Assembly: GCA_001695595.3 (NCBI GenBank)
Contig: MBPM02000004.1
Span: 1,488,001-1,552,000 of the forward strand
Length of the DNA: 64,000 nucleotides
Reading direction: 5' to 3'
From: Plasmopara viticola
Taxonomy: Eukaryota; Oomycota; Peronosporomycetes; Peronosporales; Peronosporaceae
Positions 31,097 through 41,800 of the stretch are shown one piece after another (position 1 is the first letter of the stretch; each line of letters starts with the position of its first letter). The notes beneath the pieces are model-generated. The model saw only the letters and a program-made list of their open reading frames with translations. It had not been told where the DNA came from and did not search any database. A program made the translations under genes and the position numbers.

Positions 31097-33265
31097 ATGC
31101 CACGATTTAATAAGCATGAATTAGAAGAGTGCAAAAAGAGACGAGAACGATGGTTAGACACACATTTACCTCGTGAGCGTGCTGCTCAACGCCCCTATGC
31201 AAAGTACATTAATCATCCCAGTGTGCTTAAACTCCTTCAGCACTTATCGGATGGCGTAACTGAAATGTTGATGGCAAGGCCAACTTCTCCTCTTCCTAAG
31301 CTTGCAGACTATCTACGACGGGCGGTAAGTCAGATATCGTTGGCATTATGCTTTGTGTTTTAAACTGACGCTTGAGCTTCCTTTCAACTCAAGTGCAAGC
31401 TTAAAAAGGAGGACTTAAATACCGCGTCCGAGGCTTTGATACTTGCAATGCATAAAAAGCGAAGAGCGCTTTAAACCGCTCTTTCCACCGTCTTTGCAAA
31501 CAACTGGAGTAGTGACGCGCGCAAAGTCCCATTCGATCATTCGATACCTTTGAAAACGGGTTTGGGGATGAGCACGAAAATCTTTTCGACCAAGCTTCGT
31601 CTTGATCCCCTCGCTCAAAGTGATGTAGACTCGTACTTTGACAAAGGGATTGAGGATCTTGTCCGAGCATTGACGACTTTGTTACTTGTGTCGCCTGAAA
31701 CACCTGCTCTCTGGTTCGTCATGGATCTACGTCATTCTAATGAGAACGATGCATCGTCGTCGATAAATGCGCTTAATGATGCATCTCCTCAGCGTGTCAC
31801 TACAATTGTTGAGCTGACACGGAAATCAAAGGAGATACAACAGACGAAGACGCAATGCACACTCGACTGAAGACAATGCAGCCTCTTTTTATTGACCTGA
31901 AGCAAGAGCTAGAGATGAGCAACCGATTTCTCGTCAAGCTCTCTGAATCCCACGTCACAACGAAGACCCAAGCTATGATGGACGGATCTCCTGTGTCCTT
32001 TAATTTAGACAGCATTGAATGCTACCTGGCTATTTGTTACTTTCTAACTCCCTGTCGAGATCTGAGTTGCAAGTGCTTTGGCGAGCTGAAAAATTGTTAA
32101 TGGAGACAGAAGAGCTTCACTGGAAGTTTTTGCTTCGTTCTCAATTCGAGCTCAATTCAGCAACGTTGATTCAAAGCATTTGGCGAGGTCACCAAGCGTT
32201 CACCGGCTTCAAAAGTCTCTCGAAATAGCGTTATCAAGCTACTACAGACATGCAACGCAACTGCTTTCATAGCCTCTTCAACCGAGCGACAAAGTTGCCG
32301 CGTTAGTGTCAACGTGGACGAGAAGTCCTTGTTGCGCCCCGCGGCGCTCAAAAGCGCGCCATTACGTTACAAATTTACTCAAACAGAGACTTTCTAGTTG
32401 GCAATTATCGAATTAAATCGAAATCAAAACGCATTGCAAGCTCATGGACCTTGCCAGACACGATGAAGGATGTTCAGGTTTCACGACTGACGGAGCATTT
32501 TAACGCTTCCTACCGCGCAAGCTTTTTCAATTGAAGACCATGGAATCTTTTTCGAGCAAATGGAGTAATGTAGAGCCCACCTATCAACATGGCCTCTTTG
32601 TAGGGGTATCACTAAGCAAAGACGAGAAAGTGATCAACTCTGCGATCAATGCCGAGACACCTGCTGATCGTTTCGGGCTTATTGGCGTAGTGATGGACGG
32701 GATCGCGATGAAAGAACGAGTTCCTGTCTCTCCATTTACTGCCCGTTGGAAAAGCCTTCATGTCAAACGTAAAAACTTCAAAGGAAGACGACAAACGGCT
32801 GTCTTTGGACTAATAGCTTCTCGAAGTGTGACAAATGGGATTGACAACGACTTGATTCTGATGCGATCCGAAAGACTTATGAATGCATTAAACGTGAAGA
32901 TAGAGAAATTGAAGAAAGGTTTTAGAAGTGGATGGCGACGTCAAAGGCGATTTGTGAAACAGCGAGAGCGATAAGCTTTAGACGTTTATTACGAAGAGTC
33001 TCTAGAGCACATTTACGAGGATTTAGCTACCGGTCGCATCATGCGTCATGGTCATCCCATTCATGCACACGAAGACGTGCAGCCTGTGATTAATGTTTGT
33101 AAACAAGAGTATGCAATTGACAAACAACGACAATGGGAAGCAAAACAAGCGGCGTGCGCTTGGCGAACGCGACAAGCTCGGCAAGATAAAAACGCCGATT
33201 TAGACTGCGGTTTCGATTCAGTTGACGACAAATTAAACACCAGAAGATATATATATTACTTTCAA
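31097..33265 (+). pseudogene. decayed gene with RIIa/Dpy-30-like and IQ motifs
   Basis: The first exon is clean from ATG 31097 to a GTAAGT donor at 31324. It ends in a segment with the spacing of RIIa/Dpy-30 dimerisation motifs (LKLLQHLSDGVTEML..RPTSPLPKLADYL). Downstream, coding-like blocks appear in changing frames: 31550-31869 (KLRLDPLAQSDVDSYFDKGI), 31900-32100, 32150-32228 with an IQ motif (LIQSIWRGHQAF), 32531-32974 and 32975-33240. They are broken by stops near 31470, 31869 and 32226 and by several frameshifts. RIIa plus IQ architecture is typical of axonemal and other cilium proteins, which is inference here. It is convergent with dyskerin, whose stop is about 80 bp away. Confidence 0.65.
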
Positions 33266-33345
33266 GCGACTAATTGTATTGCTATAGCAGAGCTCAGATC
33301 CCGAAGCTGTCTGAAGAAAAGGTCAAAACCAACGACAATTGGCTC

Positions 33346-34770
33346 CTATTCCGTTTCTTTAGCCTTTTTCTTCTTTTTCTTCGACTTTTTCTTTTCTGGC
33401 GACTGTCCGGCTTGTGCAACTTCAGCCTCCTCAACGTCTCGTTTGTGTTTCTTCTTTTCCTTCTTCTCCTTCTTGTGCTTCTTCTTCGGAACTTCCTCGA
33501 CCTTCTCCAACTCTTTCGATTCCTCCTTCACTTCTGTCACGGAAGCTGAATCGTCGTCCTTGCCGTACAATCCCGATACGTCAGTCGGCGTATGCTCGTT
33601 CACCTTTCCATACTTGCCAATCTTTCCCTCTTTCACAAGTCCTTTTACCTTCTGTGCCATGGGTCCCAAGCCCCAACGACGTGGGTACGTGTCTCTTTCC
33701 ATAATCACACGCTTAATCTTCGCCACGACGCCGTGATCACACGTCGCCATCACAGCTGTGGTCATCTGAGCAATGGCAACTGCAATCGCTTCTCCCTTTG
33801 TCGTCATCAAAACGACTTCTTCACCCACATCAATGTCGTCAGCGAACCGCAAGAGACCAGGAATCATAAACTTGGCTCCATAACAGATTGCATTGACCGA
33901 AGTATCCTTCACGACAATGCGTTTATAAGTGGTCAGCAACACTTCCAGTGGCCGCACAATACGACGGAGATAGGACTCGTCCTTGTACGTATCATACTGA
34001 AATTGTGCGTCCAGTACGTCATGCATCGTCACCATGGCATCGTTCTCACCCAGGACACCAGAGCGTACGCGACGTAGCTCTTGCATGTGACCACCGACGC
34101 CTAAAACTAGACCCAGATGCACGCACAACGTCCGGATATACGTACCGGCTTCACAGCTCACGTGGAAGATGCCAAGGTGGCGATCTTCATCGTACTCGAT
34201 GAGTTTCGACTCGTAGATTGTACGAATACGCAACTGACGTTTGACGGCAGAGATCAGCGGCGGGCGTTGAAATAACGCACCAGTCAGCGTCTCGATGGCG
34301 CGTGCGAGTTTCGTCTGGCTTTCGATAGCGCTATGAAGCCGTACGACTGCAACGTATTCCTTACCCGCACCTTGCTGAGCCTTGACTAGACGCGTAGCAC
34401 GGTCAACGCACACGAGAGGCATCCAGTGACGGATGAGTGTACCAGAGTGACCCGTCTTGTCAACTCGCAAAATGCGACGAATCCACGCGACCACTTCATG
34501 CGACGAAGGGTTTGCAGGCTTGTCGAGATTAATGACACCGTAGCGCACATAGTCGTGCAGGTTGCGCTTCAACGGAGACGAGCTGCAGGCAATGGGCGTG
34601 TAGTGACCGGTCCGTACATTCAATTGATTATAATTCTTGAGCAACAGCGGCCACTTGCTCGTATCTAAAGCAGGCGTGTGGCTCTCGGGTGCAATAAGGT
34701 CCTTTCCTTCGACCTCCGAGGCCTTGAGCTTTTTCTTCTTGCTCTTCTTGTCCACATCCGCGGCCGTCAT
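33346..34770 (-). CDS. CBF5: dyskerin / Cbf5, H/ACA snoRNP pseudouridine synthase (active-site loop altered)
   Basis: An intronless 474-residue protein. The N-terminus is Lys-rich. The TruB-type core follows: [26 protein letters not shown], then [20 protein letters not shown], then [19 protein letters not shown] and [16 protein letters not shown] domain follows at about residues 290-365, then a KKE-rich tail. Dyskerin makes pseudouridine in rRNA and stabilises H/ACA RNAs (and telomerase RNA in animals). Oddity: after SGTL (residues 109-112) the family has D-P-x-V-T-G-C-L with the catalytic Asp, but here residues 113-118 read IRHWMP. The same bases read one frame over give VTGC, so compensating indels (net -6) have scrambled the loop (34417-34434). 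Confidence 0.93.
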   Translation of the reverse strand: MTAADVDKKSKKKKLKASEVEGKDLIAPESHTPALDTSKWPLLLKNYNQLNVRTGHYTPIACSSSPLKRNLHDYVRYGVINLDKPANPSSHEVVAWIRRILRVDKTGHSGTLIRHWMPLVCVDRATRLVKAQQGAGKEYVAVVRLHSAIESQTKLARAIETLTGALFQRPPLISAVKRQLRIRTIYESKLIEYDEDRHLGIFHVSCEAGTYIRTLCVHLGLVLGVGGHMQELRRVRSGVLGENDAMVTMHDVLDAQFQYDTYKDESYLRRIVRPLEVLLTTYKRIVVKDTSVNAICYGAKFMIPGLLRFADDIDVGEEVVLMTTKGEAIAVAIAQMTTAVMATCDHGVVAKIKRVIMERDTYPRRWGLGPMAQKVKGLVKEGKIGKYGKVNEHTPTDVSGLYGKDDDSASVTEVKEESKELEKVEEVPKKKHKKEKKEKKKHKRDVEEAEVAQAGQSPEKKKSKKKKKKAKETE

Positions 34771-34924
34771 TCTCCGGTAAGCAAATAGAAATGGCGGATG
34801 GGTGAGCAGCTACGATTCGTTGGTCAAGGGCGCGTGATGTGGTAGACGTTAAATAGGGGGTGCGCAAATGATTATTATTTGTGTATGCAGAGACCCATTT
34901 TCTTTTTTTTAACAGGGTCCAATA
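34771..34924. promoter_or_regulatory. bidirectional promoter of the dyskerin-IMP3 pair
   Basis: 154 bp separate the divergent start codons of two ribosome-biogenesis genes. A pyrimidine tract ending TTTTTTTTAACAG lies 9 bp before the IMP3 ATG and resembles a splice acceptor, so IMP3 may have a short 5'-UTR intron. Co-regulation is inferred from the arrangement. Confidence 0.55.
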
Positions 34925-35479
34925 ATGGGCCGACAACTGAAATTCCATGAGCAAAAGTTGCTGAAGAAGGTCGATCTGTTGGAATGGAAGAAGGAGAATA
35001 ACGTGCATGAGATTAAAGTCATCCGTCGCTATCGCATTCCAGATCGTGAGCAGTATCACAAGTACAACCGATTAGTAGGCCATATTTCTAAAGTCGTGAC
35101 AAGGCTCAAACAGCGTCCAGCAAATGACCCATTTCGCGTCAAGATCACGACGGCACTCCTGGACAAGCTCTATCATATGGGAGTTATACATACCAAGAAA
35201 AGTCTTTTAAAAGCTGAGGAAGTCAACGTTTCCTCCTTTTGTCGCCGCCGCCTGCCTGTTGTCATGGTGCGTGTGAAAATGGCCGAGAGCATTAAAGAAG
35301 CGACGACGTTCGTGGAGCAGGGACACGTTCGCGTGGGCCCTACGGTTGTGACGGATTCAGCCTTCTTAGTCACTCGTTCAATGGAGGACTTTGTCACGTG
35401 GGTTGATAGCTCCAAGATCAAGAGAACCATCATGAAGTACAATGATAAATTGGACGACTATGACCTGCTTGGTAATTAG
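34925..35479 (+). CDS. IMP3: U3 snoRNP protein IMP3
   Basis: 184 residues, intronless within the coding region; the length matches the family (about 183). Typical segments are MGRQLKFHEQKLLKKVD at the start, then LEWKKENN, then RRYRIPDREQYHKYN, and an S4 RNA-binding domain at about residues 108-170 (RRLPVVMVRVKMAESI, EQGHVRVGPTVVTDSAFLVTR). It ends in MKYNDKLDDYDLL. IMP3 belongs to the Mpp10 subcomplex of the small-subunit processome and helps U3 snoRNA pair with pre-rRNA in the nucleolus. It stands head to head with dyskerin, another snoRNP protein. No lesions are visible. Confidence 0.96.
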   Translation: MGRQLKFHEQKLLKKVDLLEWKKENNVHEIKVIRRYRIPDREQYHKYNRLVGHISKVVTRLKQRPANDPFRVKITTALLDKLYHMGVIHTKKSLLKAEEVNVSSFCRRRLPVVMVRVKMAESIKEATTFVEQGHVRVGPTVVTDSAFLVTRSMEDFVTWVDSSKIKRTIMKYNDKLDDYDLLGN

Positions 35480-35761
35480 GCAACAGCGATGACAATATAG
35501 CAACTGTTCTAGACGTGGGAATACATTTAAATTGACATGCATGCGACTCGTTTTGGTGGGTCCCGTGAAACGACCAAAAGTTTGGTGTATTTCTAATTTG
35601 TAGCTAATATGGGTGAATAACGGTCAAGTTATTGTTGATAGAATGGGTCTCTCCTACTGCGTCCGATGCAACGTCGCGTATGGAGTGAAAGGTATCTCCT
35701 CGATCATCCCATTGATTATTTTGCTTAAAGGCAGACGACGGCGAGACCATTTAAAGAACAA

Positions 35762-36505
35762 ATGCGGTGCGGTTTCGGTTCAAGTGTTGCTCAAATTTTG
35801 CTGGTGCAAGCTGTGTTGTGGTGGGTCACCGTGGAATCTGCCCTAACGATCGTTAAAGAAGTCGCAAGCGGCACAATCTTTCGCAAGTCCAACTACTTAA
35901 CCGTTGACCAATACACGCTTAACATTGCTGCGTCGTCAGCTATCATGGAAATTGACTTGTTATCGATGGAGACATCAAACAACGTGACTTTTTCGGACGT
36001 CAATACCGACTGCGACTCAGCCTACATCGATCCTCAAATCTACCTCTTTCAGCAGCTCAGTAGTGGCGCACTGTCCTTTGTAGCAAGTAACGACGATGCT
36101 GGTGATGATAACACTGCGTACTTTAGTCGTGGACGCACGGATGGGTCAATATCGGCATCGGATTCGTACTTGATCCGGCAATTGAACCAAGGCACGTACG
36201 TGCTCGCTGTTGGTCGGTATCCGCTTAGTCAAGCGGATGCTGCTGCTGGTCGAAGTATCGACAGTGTCAATGCTTTCTCTCCGTACGTTTGCATGGCAAG
36301 AAAAGCGAGTTATGGCAACTACAAGATGACGGTACGCGTCCAATCATCGTCCAGCAACAGTGTCATCACCAAGAAAACAAACTCGTATGTGGGCAGCAGT
36401 TGCAATATCCCATCTTCCGTCACGTCTGAGTGTGTGTATGCGCTACCCGCAGACGTTGGCCGTGACATTCTCAAGGTGTGCAGCTACGACAAGACCGTCT
36501 ACTAG
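35762..36505 (+). CDS. secreted beta-rich protein with PPC/DVUA0089-like domain
   Basis: 247 residues. The first 27 residues form a signal peptide (hydrophobic VAQILLVQAVLWWVTVESA). The mature part has a repeated beta-strand pattern with aspartate-rich turns (DPQIYLFQQLSSGALSFVASNDDAGDD, split here as IDPQIYLF and VASNDDAGDD), then LNQGTYVLAVGRYPLS. This resembles bacterial PPC or DVUA0089-type beta-sandwich domains; the likeness is by pattern only. Six cysteines in the mature part suggest disulphides. There is no RXLR or LxLFLAK motif. It lies 122 bp upstream of the dihydroxyacetone kinase, same strand. Role unknown; secretion is well supported. Confidence 0.75.
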   Translation: MRCGFGSSVAQILLVQAVLWWVTVESALTIVKEVASGTIFRKSNYLTVDQYTLNIAASSAIMEIDLLSMETSNNVTFSDVNTDCDSAYIDPQIYLFQQLSSGALSFVASNDDAGDDNTAYFSRGRTDGSISASDSYLIRQLNQGTYVLAVGRYPLSQADAAAGRSIDSVNAFSPYVCMARKASYGNYKMTVRVQSSSSNSVITKKTNSYVGSSCNIPSSVTSECVYALPADVGRDILKVCSYDKTVY

Positions 36506-36627
36506 TCGATCGATGTAGTAACTTTAAATGCTGCTTCTAAGTTAATCAAATTAAATTGGATATTGTACGTGACTTTTGGTCCAAATTTCTAACTTGGCAA
36601 TAATTACTGAGCAGGCCTTGTACAAGA

Positions 36628-38385
36628 ATGGCTCAACCCAAGCACCTTGTGCGAGACGGCCGAGGTATCGTGGCCGATATGTTAGAGGGCATAGTTCTCT
36701 CATACCCGCACATGGTGCTCGAGCCGAACGAGCGCGTGTTATTGCATCGTGATTATGTAAATATTCGCGAGCGTCAAGTGACGCTCATCTCAGGTGGCGG
36801 TAGCGGCCACGAGCCCACACATGCCGGATACATTGGCGAAGGCATGCTTACTGGTGTGGTGTGTGGGGACGTATTTGCCTCGCCTTCGACGCAGCAGGTT
36901 CTCACGGCCCTTCGATTGGCTGCGGGTCCGCACGGCTGCCTCGTCATTGTCAAGAACTACACGGGAGACCGCCTCAACTTTGGCCTCGCGGTTGAGCAGG
37001 CCAAAGCTGAGGGCATTAAATGTGATATGGTCGTGGTCGGAGAGGACGTTGCCGTACTGAACGCGAATGCAGGACGCCGTGGGCTTAGTGGCACCGTGTT
37101 TGTACACAAATTGGCCGGCGCTGCTGCAAAAATGGGTAAAGATCTGGTCACTCTGGTCAAAATGAGCAATGCTTTGATGAATGAGCAAAAAATAGGCACG
37201 ATGGGCATCGCTATTAAACCTTGCACGTTACCAGGACAGAAAGATACTCTAAGAGAGTGGAAGGAAAATGAGATGGAGGTTGGACTAGGCATTCATGGAG
37301 AGCCAGGGGTGAGAAAGTGTGCACAACAGGACGTGCCGTCACTTTGCCACCTGTTGATTGATACCATTATTGAAAACTCGTCGGTGGGACTGAGCCTGCA
37401 GCAAGGAAGCAAAAGTGTGCTTATGGTTAATAATTTGGGTACCACGACGAGTATGGAGCTTTATGTTGTCGCCAAGTACGCGGTAAAGACACTTCAGGCC
37501 AAGAAAATTGCGGTCGAAAGAGTTATGGTCGGGTCTTTCATGACAGCTTTAGACATGACTGGCTTCTCACTGTCACTCTGGAACTCAAATGGAGATTCTG
37601 AAATGCTTGCACTCTTTGATGCACCCACAACGGCACCAGCGTGGACATACTCGCCCTTTGATGTATTACAATCGACAATTACTGGACCCTTTATTGCGGC
37701 ACAAGCTACTGAGACACAGAGAACATTCAAGCGCCCGTCAATGTTGTCGGACACTGGATCAGAGCTCGAAAAGTGTATCCTTGCAGTGTGTACGTCCTTG
37801 ATCGAGAATGAAGCGCAATTGACAAGCTGGGATACAAAAGTTGGTGATGGCGATTGTGGCGTGACGCTCAAGAATGCTGCTGAGGCCATTAAAGCCGATT
37901 TAATAGCTCGGTACCCACTGAATGATGCTGCGCAGACGCTTCGTGCGCTTGCTGACTCAGTAAGTCGCAGTGCTGGTGGTACATCTGGCGTGTTGTACGT
38001 TATCTTTTTCACGGCTGGATCGGTCTTCCTTGAGAGCTGTGATAGTGTTGATCGTGTTGCGTGGACTGAAGCTTTTCGAGCGGGCGTTTCTGCTGTTCAA
38101 AAGTACGGTGGCGCTAAAGAAGGCTCGCGTACTATGGTGGATGCTTTCGTTCCGATACTGAAAGCTGTTGACAGTTCGTCTGAAAAGAATGGTGCTGAGT
38201 TGGCTCTGATTGCTGCGTCAGCTGCTCAAGAAGGTGCTAATGCTACCGCTCAGATGTCCACGAAGCAAGCGTTTGGTCGCGCTGGATACGTTGATGAGAA
38301 ATCGAGTGCAGGAATTCCTGATCCTGGAGCTAAGGCCGTTGCGATCTGGATGCAGGCCATCGCAGACACACTAACTTCGAGCTAA
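36628..38385 (+). CDS. dihydroxyacetone kinase (ATP-dependent, DhaK-DhaL fusion)
   Basis: 585 residues, intronless, the usual length for single-chain eukaryotic dihydroxyacetone kinases. The N-terminal DhaK domain has LISGGGSGHEPTHAGYIG, then CGDVFASPS and KNYTGDRLNFGLA. The substrate-binding His is in GLGIHGEPG (His 223). The C-terminal DhaL domain has the nucleotide/Mg site WDTKVGDGDCG (about residues 403-415), then GGTSGVLY, then a PDPGAKAVAIW tail. It phosphorylates dihydroxyacetone (and often glyceraldehyde) in the cytosol, feeding glycolysis and detoxifying dihydroxyacetone. A run of A follows the stop codon. All key residues are present. Confidence 0.96.
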   Translation: MAQPKHLVRDGRGIVADMLEGIVLSYPHMVLEPNERVLLHRDYVNIRERQVTLISGGGSGHEPTHAGYIGEGMLTGVVCGDVFASPSTQQVLTALRLAAGPHGCLVIVKNYTGDRLNFGLAVEQAKAEGIKCDMVVVGEDVAVLNANAGRRGLSGTVFVHKLAGAAAKMGKDLVTLVKMSNALMNEQKIGTMGIAIKPCTLPGQKDTLREWKENEMEVGLGIHGEPGVRKCAQQDVPSLCHLLIDTIIENSSVGLSLQQGSKSVLMVNNLGTTTSMELYVVAKYAVKTLQAKKIAVERVMVGSFMTALDMTGFSLSLWNSNGDSEMLALFDAPTTAPAWTYSPFDVLQSTITGPFIAAQATETQRTFKRPSMLSDTGSELEKCILAVCTSLIENEAQLTSWDTKVGDGDCGVTLKNAAEAIKADLIARYPLNDAAQTLRALADSVSRSAGGTSGVLYVIFFTAGSVFLESCDSVDRVAWTEAFRAGVSAVQKYGGAKEGSRTMVDAFVPILKAVDSSSEKNGAELALIAASAAQEGANATAQMSTKQAFGRAGYVDEKSSAGIPDPGAKAVAIWMQAIADTLTSS

Positions 38386-38880
38386 AAAAAAAAAAATCAA
38401 GCAAGGTGGCAGCTTAAGTCAATTATTGATTGGTAATAATTTTACGTGCCTTGCAGAAGCAAGGCATACTATTATCGTGACTCTTTGTCAGAAAATGCAC
38501 TTTTGTATTGTGTATGTACCAATAAATAACGTCATTCAGCTTTTTTACAGCTAGGCGCTAATGTTTTTATGATATCTCATCATCAATTTGTCGTTTAGCG
38601 TTCAAAAGGACACTGTCGAAGTTTGTAAGACATTAACCTGTGCTTTAGTTATTCTCACTTGCACATGCTAGGAAATTTGCACAGAGCAAAGTCCTGAGAC
38701 TGGCGCGAAAGAGCCTTAGGAAAGCGCTTCCACAACACATTGCAACCCAATCTCTACTTTATCTGAACCACTCCATCTAAGCCCACAATTGCAGAGCTGT
38801 AAAAAACTAGTTTTATATGTTTAGACTACAACATTAATGACCACTGTTCTTGATTAAATAATTAGAGCTTCCTGAGTCAA
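38386..38880. other. 3' flank of dihydroxyacetone kinase, no gene seen
   Basis: AT-rich sequence without coding signal, between the kinase stop and the end of the copia remnant. Confidence 0.4.
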
Positions 38881-41800
38881 CCAATAGCTTCAGGTCTTAG
38901 AGCATTTGTCAGGATATCCGCTGCCGTCTTCCTCGCTGGACAACTGATAACATCCATGTTTTGTCCTTGTTGTCGCTCTAGCAAAAGAAGATGAGGATAT
39001 CAATGCGTTCGCATGCTGAAATTGCTAATATTTAACGGCAGACAAGAGAATTTCTCCGATCCTCACAGGACTATCGTGGCGGGATCCCGCAGCATCCCGC
39101 ACAGAATTGTAAAAACACTTTTTGGCGAACGATTATGTATTTTCCTCGATTCTAAAGGGATCGACTTGGGGAACACATTTAAGTACGATGACAACTTCAG
39201 TTAGGGAATTGTTAAATTCACCCTCCAGATTATTGAGTCTCCTCCTAGCCAAAAAAAGAAGTAGATATGTCGATATGTATGCCTGTAGCATACGGTCACC
39301 AGTGGAATCCTACCGAAAAGTGTAGGCCAAACCATGAAGGATATATTGGTCCGATACGCGTGTGTCCTCCCCGACCAAACATGAACAATTCCCTGAGTCA
39401 GCCAGTGCATACAAGTAGTACTCGGACGGACGCCTTCTCGTTGAATCAATCCACAAAAAAACTACCGTTGAGCTGCTGCATTTTAAGCTCTTGACAGATC
39501 ACTCCTGTACTGCAAGTGCATTTTCAAAATTTGTCTTTTTTATGCTTTCACCGTTTTTCTTCCTCCAAACATCTCATATAAGTTGCTCAGGCACGGGCCA
39601 ACACGCAGGGGTGTGGTATTAGTACACTCCGGTCTGAAAAGAACAAATTTCAAGAATATTGCGACTACGGAGGATGCTACCGTTGTCATGTTGTACAAGG
39701 ATCGAAGCCAAGCCGAAAAGGATCTTCATGATTTACAGAATGTCCTTATCGGATTGACGTACTACGACGGGATAATGCATGGATACTAATGTTGTCAATG
39801 CTACTCAAAATCATCTACATGCAAGCGCGCCCCATAGATCAACGCCTGACAGCTACCGGCAAGACCCTATAATGGTATTCAGCTTCCGTAGACGATAGAG
39901 CCACCGTATGCTGTTCCTTGCTCTTTCAGCCGACACATTCACCGCTTATCAAAAAAGCGTAGCCGCTTGTTCTTCTCCGCGACATTGTGTCTCCGGCCCA
40001 GTTCGCATCCGAAAGCCCGTGCAACATATCATTATTTGCTGCTTGAAAATCAAAGCCGGGTGTCCTTGTGCCTTGAACGTACGTTCAAACTCTTTATAAT
40101 TCTTAGCAGTGTGTTGGTCATGAAATTAACCATGTACTTTATTTGCCGCAGCAAGGTCTGGAAGCGTGCCGACTATAAGGTAGATCGGGCAGCCGACAAC
40201 ATTTCGATACCGCACAGCAGTCATAGTGTTGCTGTGCTTGCATACACCTTCGTTCATGAAAAACTTGAGTCCTGAATCTCGAAGCGTTCTGACGAGCTTG
40301 CTGTTTCCATGCGGCAAACCAAGTTCGCGTGCGAGATTTTGTTAAAATCTCGCCCTTTTTGTTAAAATCTCGCCCGCGAACTTGGTTTGTCGCATGGTCA
40401 GAGTCCTAATCGTAGAGGCTTGTTCGATCTCACTTCCAATTTTTTTAACTGGCTCAAGGCCTTCACTTTGAATCATTTGCTAAGAGCAAGTTTGGTTTCT
40501 TGAAGCACCTTGCCGAAACTGCTAGCCAAAATAAAATCGTCGACGTTGAGCAGAACGAAGATAATGTCTTGGTCATCCCGCTTTAATTACATGCGGTGAT
40601 TGAATTCACACTTCTTGAATTTCAATCCAAGCAAAACGTCATCAATGGTCTTGTTCCACATGCGAGGCAATTGTACAGTGACCGCTGTAATCTACATACC
40701 TAGACAACAAAGGCAAAGCCATCAGGCTGCGCCTTGTTGCTATCCTTATCGAACTAACCGTTGAGAAACGCTGTCTTCACATCGGTTCGATGGACCGCGA
40801 GTTCGTACTTGGTAGCCAGACTAAGCAAGATCCGGATCGACGTAAATTTGGCCACAGGCGCAATCATTTCTTTATAGTCGATGTCGAAGTTTTGTGCAAA
40901 GACTTTGACCACCAAACGCACCTTGTATCGCTCAACTTTATCGGATTAATCATCCTTGACGCGAAATACCCATCGATTGCCAGATGCATTGCGTCCTTTT
41001 GGGAGGGGTACGGGCGTCCAGCTCTTGTTCTATAAAGCGACTCGATTACCGAGTTGCGTGCTTTCTTCCATTTAGCTGCGTCGTTTTCATCGCCGACTTG
41101 AAGGAAGTCGGCACTTTTCCCACAAATTGTAACGTACGCAGACTCAAAGTCTTGCGCTGTGGTCGACATATCTTCGAGTAATTGATATCGACTCTGTCGT
41201 TTAGACCTTGTCACTTAACTCGTCTTTTCGAGCAATTCGGTCCTTTGGTTTCGCGTATTGCCAAGCTCTCAACTTTTTGTTCCTGCACAGGTTTCTCCGT
41301 TTCGTAATCAGTCTGTTCATGGTGTGGGGAGTTCTGATCAGTCGCTGCATTATCAACTTGGTTTACGACTTCATTATAGTGACGGTCGCGCCTTCCACTG
41401 TCGAAAGTATCTTTCATGAGCTTTGCGTCGCAGCTAACAAGCACATGACCACTCTCAACTTATCTAAATCGACACTCTTTCTCATTCTCCGAGAAGCCAA
41501 GAAATCGACAGCCTACCGACCGAGCGTCAGATTTGCTGCGCTTTTTTAAGTCGCCGTAACGAATGCATGGCACCCAATGGTCTTCAAATTCACCAACACA
41601 AGTTTTCTTTCAGTCCAAACTTGGTATGGCTATTTAGCCATAATAATATGCGCGATGGAAAAGGATTGAAAAGGAAAGCAATAGTCCAGCGTGCTCAGTC
41701 ATACATCTTGCACATTCTGCCAATCTATAGCTCATGCGTTAAGCCACTTCGTTTGGCTGTGGAATACAAGGTGGCGCAAACGTTTGCTCGATACCACACC

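Noticed and set aside
33041..33736. 231-codon plus-strand frame overlapping dyskerin
   Set aside because: The second half is the antisense of the Lys-rich dyskerin tail; the first half is the end of the decayed RIIa/IQ gene.
38386..38398. A12 run after the dihydroxyacetone kinase stop, suggesting a retrocopied gene
   Set aside because: No flanking target duplication; nearby IMP3, myosin and kinase genes are intronless too, so lack of introns is normal here.
40307..40397. Repeat-spacer pattern suggesting a CRISPR array
   Set aside because: Only two tandem copies inside a hairpin within a eukaryotic retroelement remnant.
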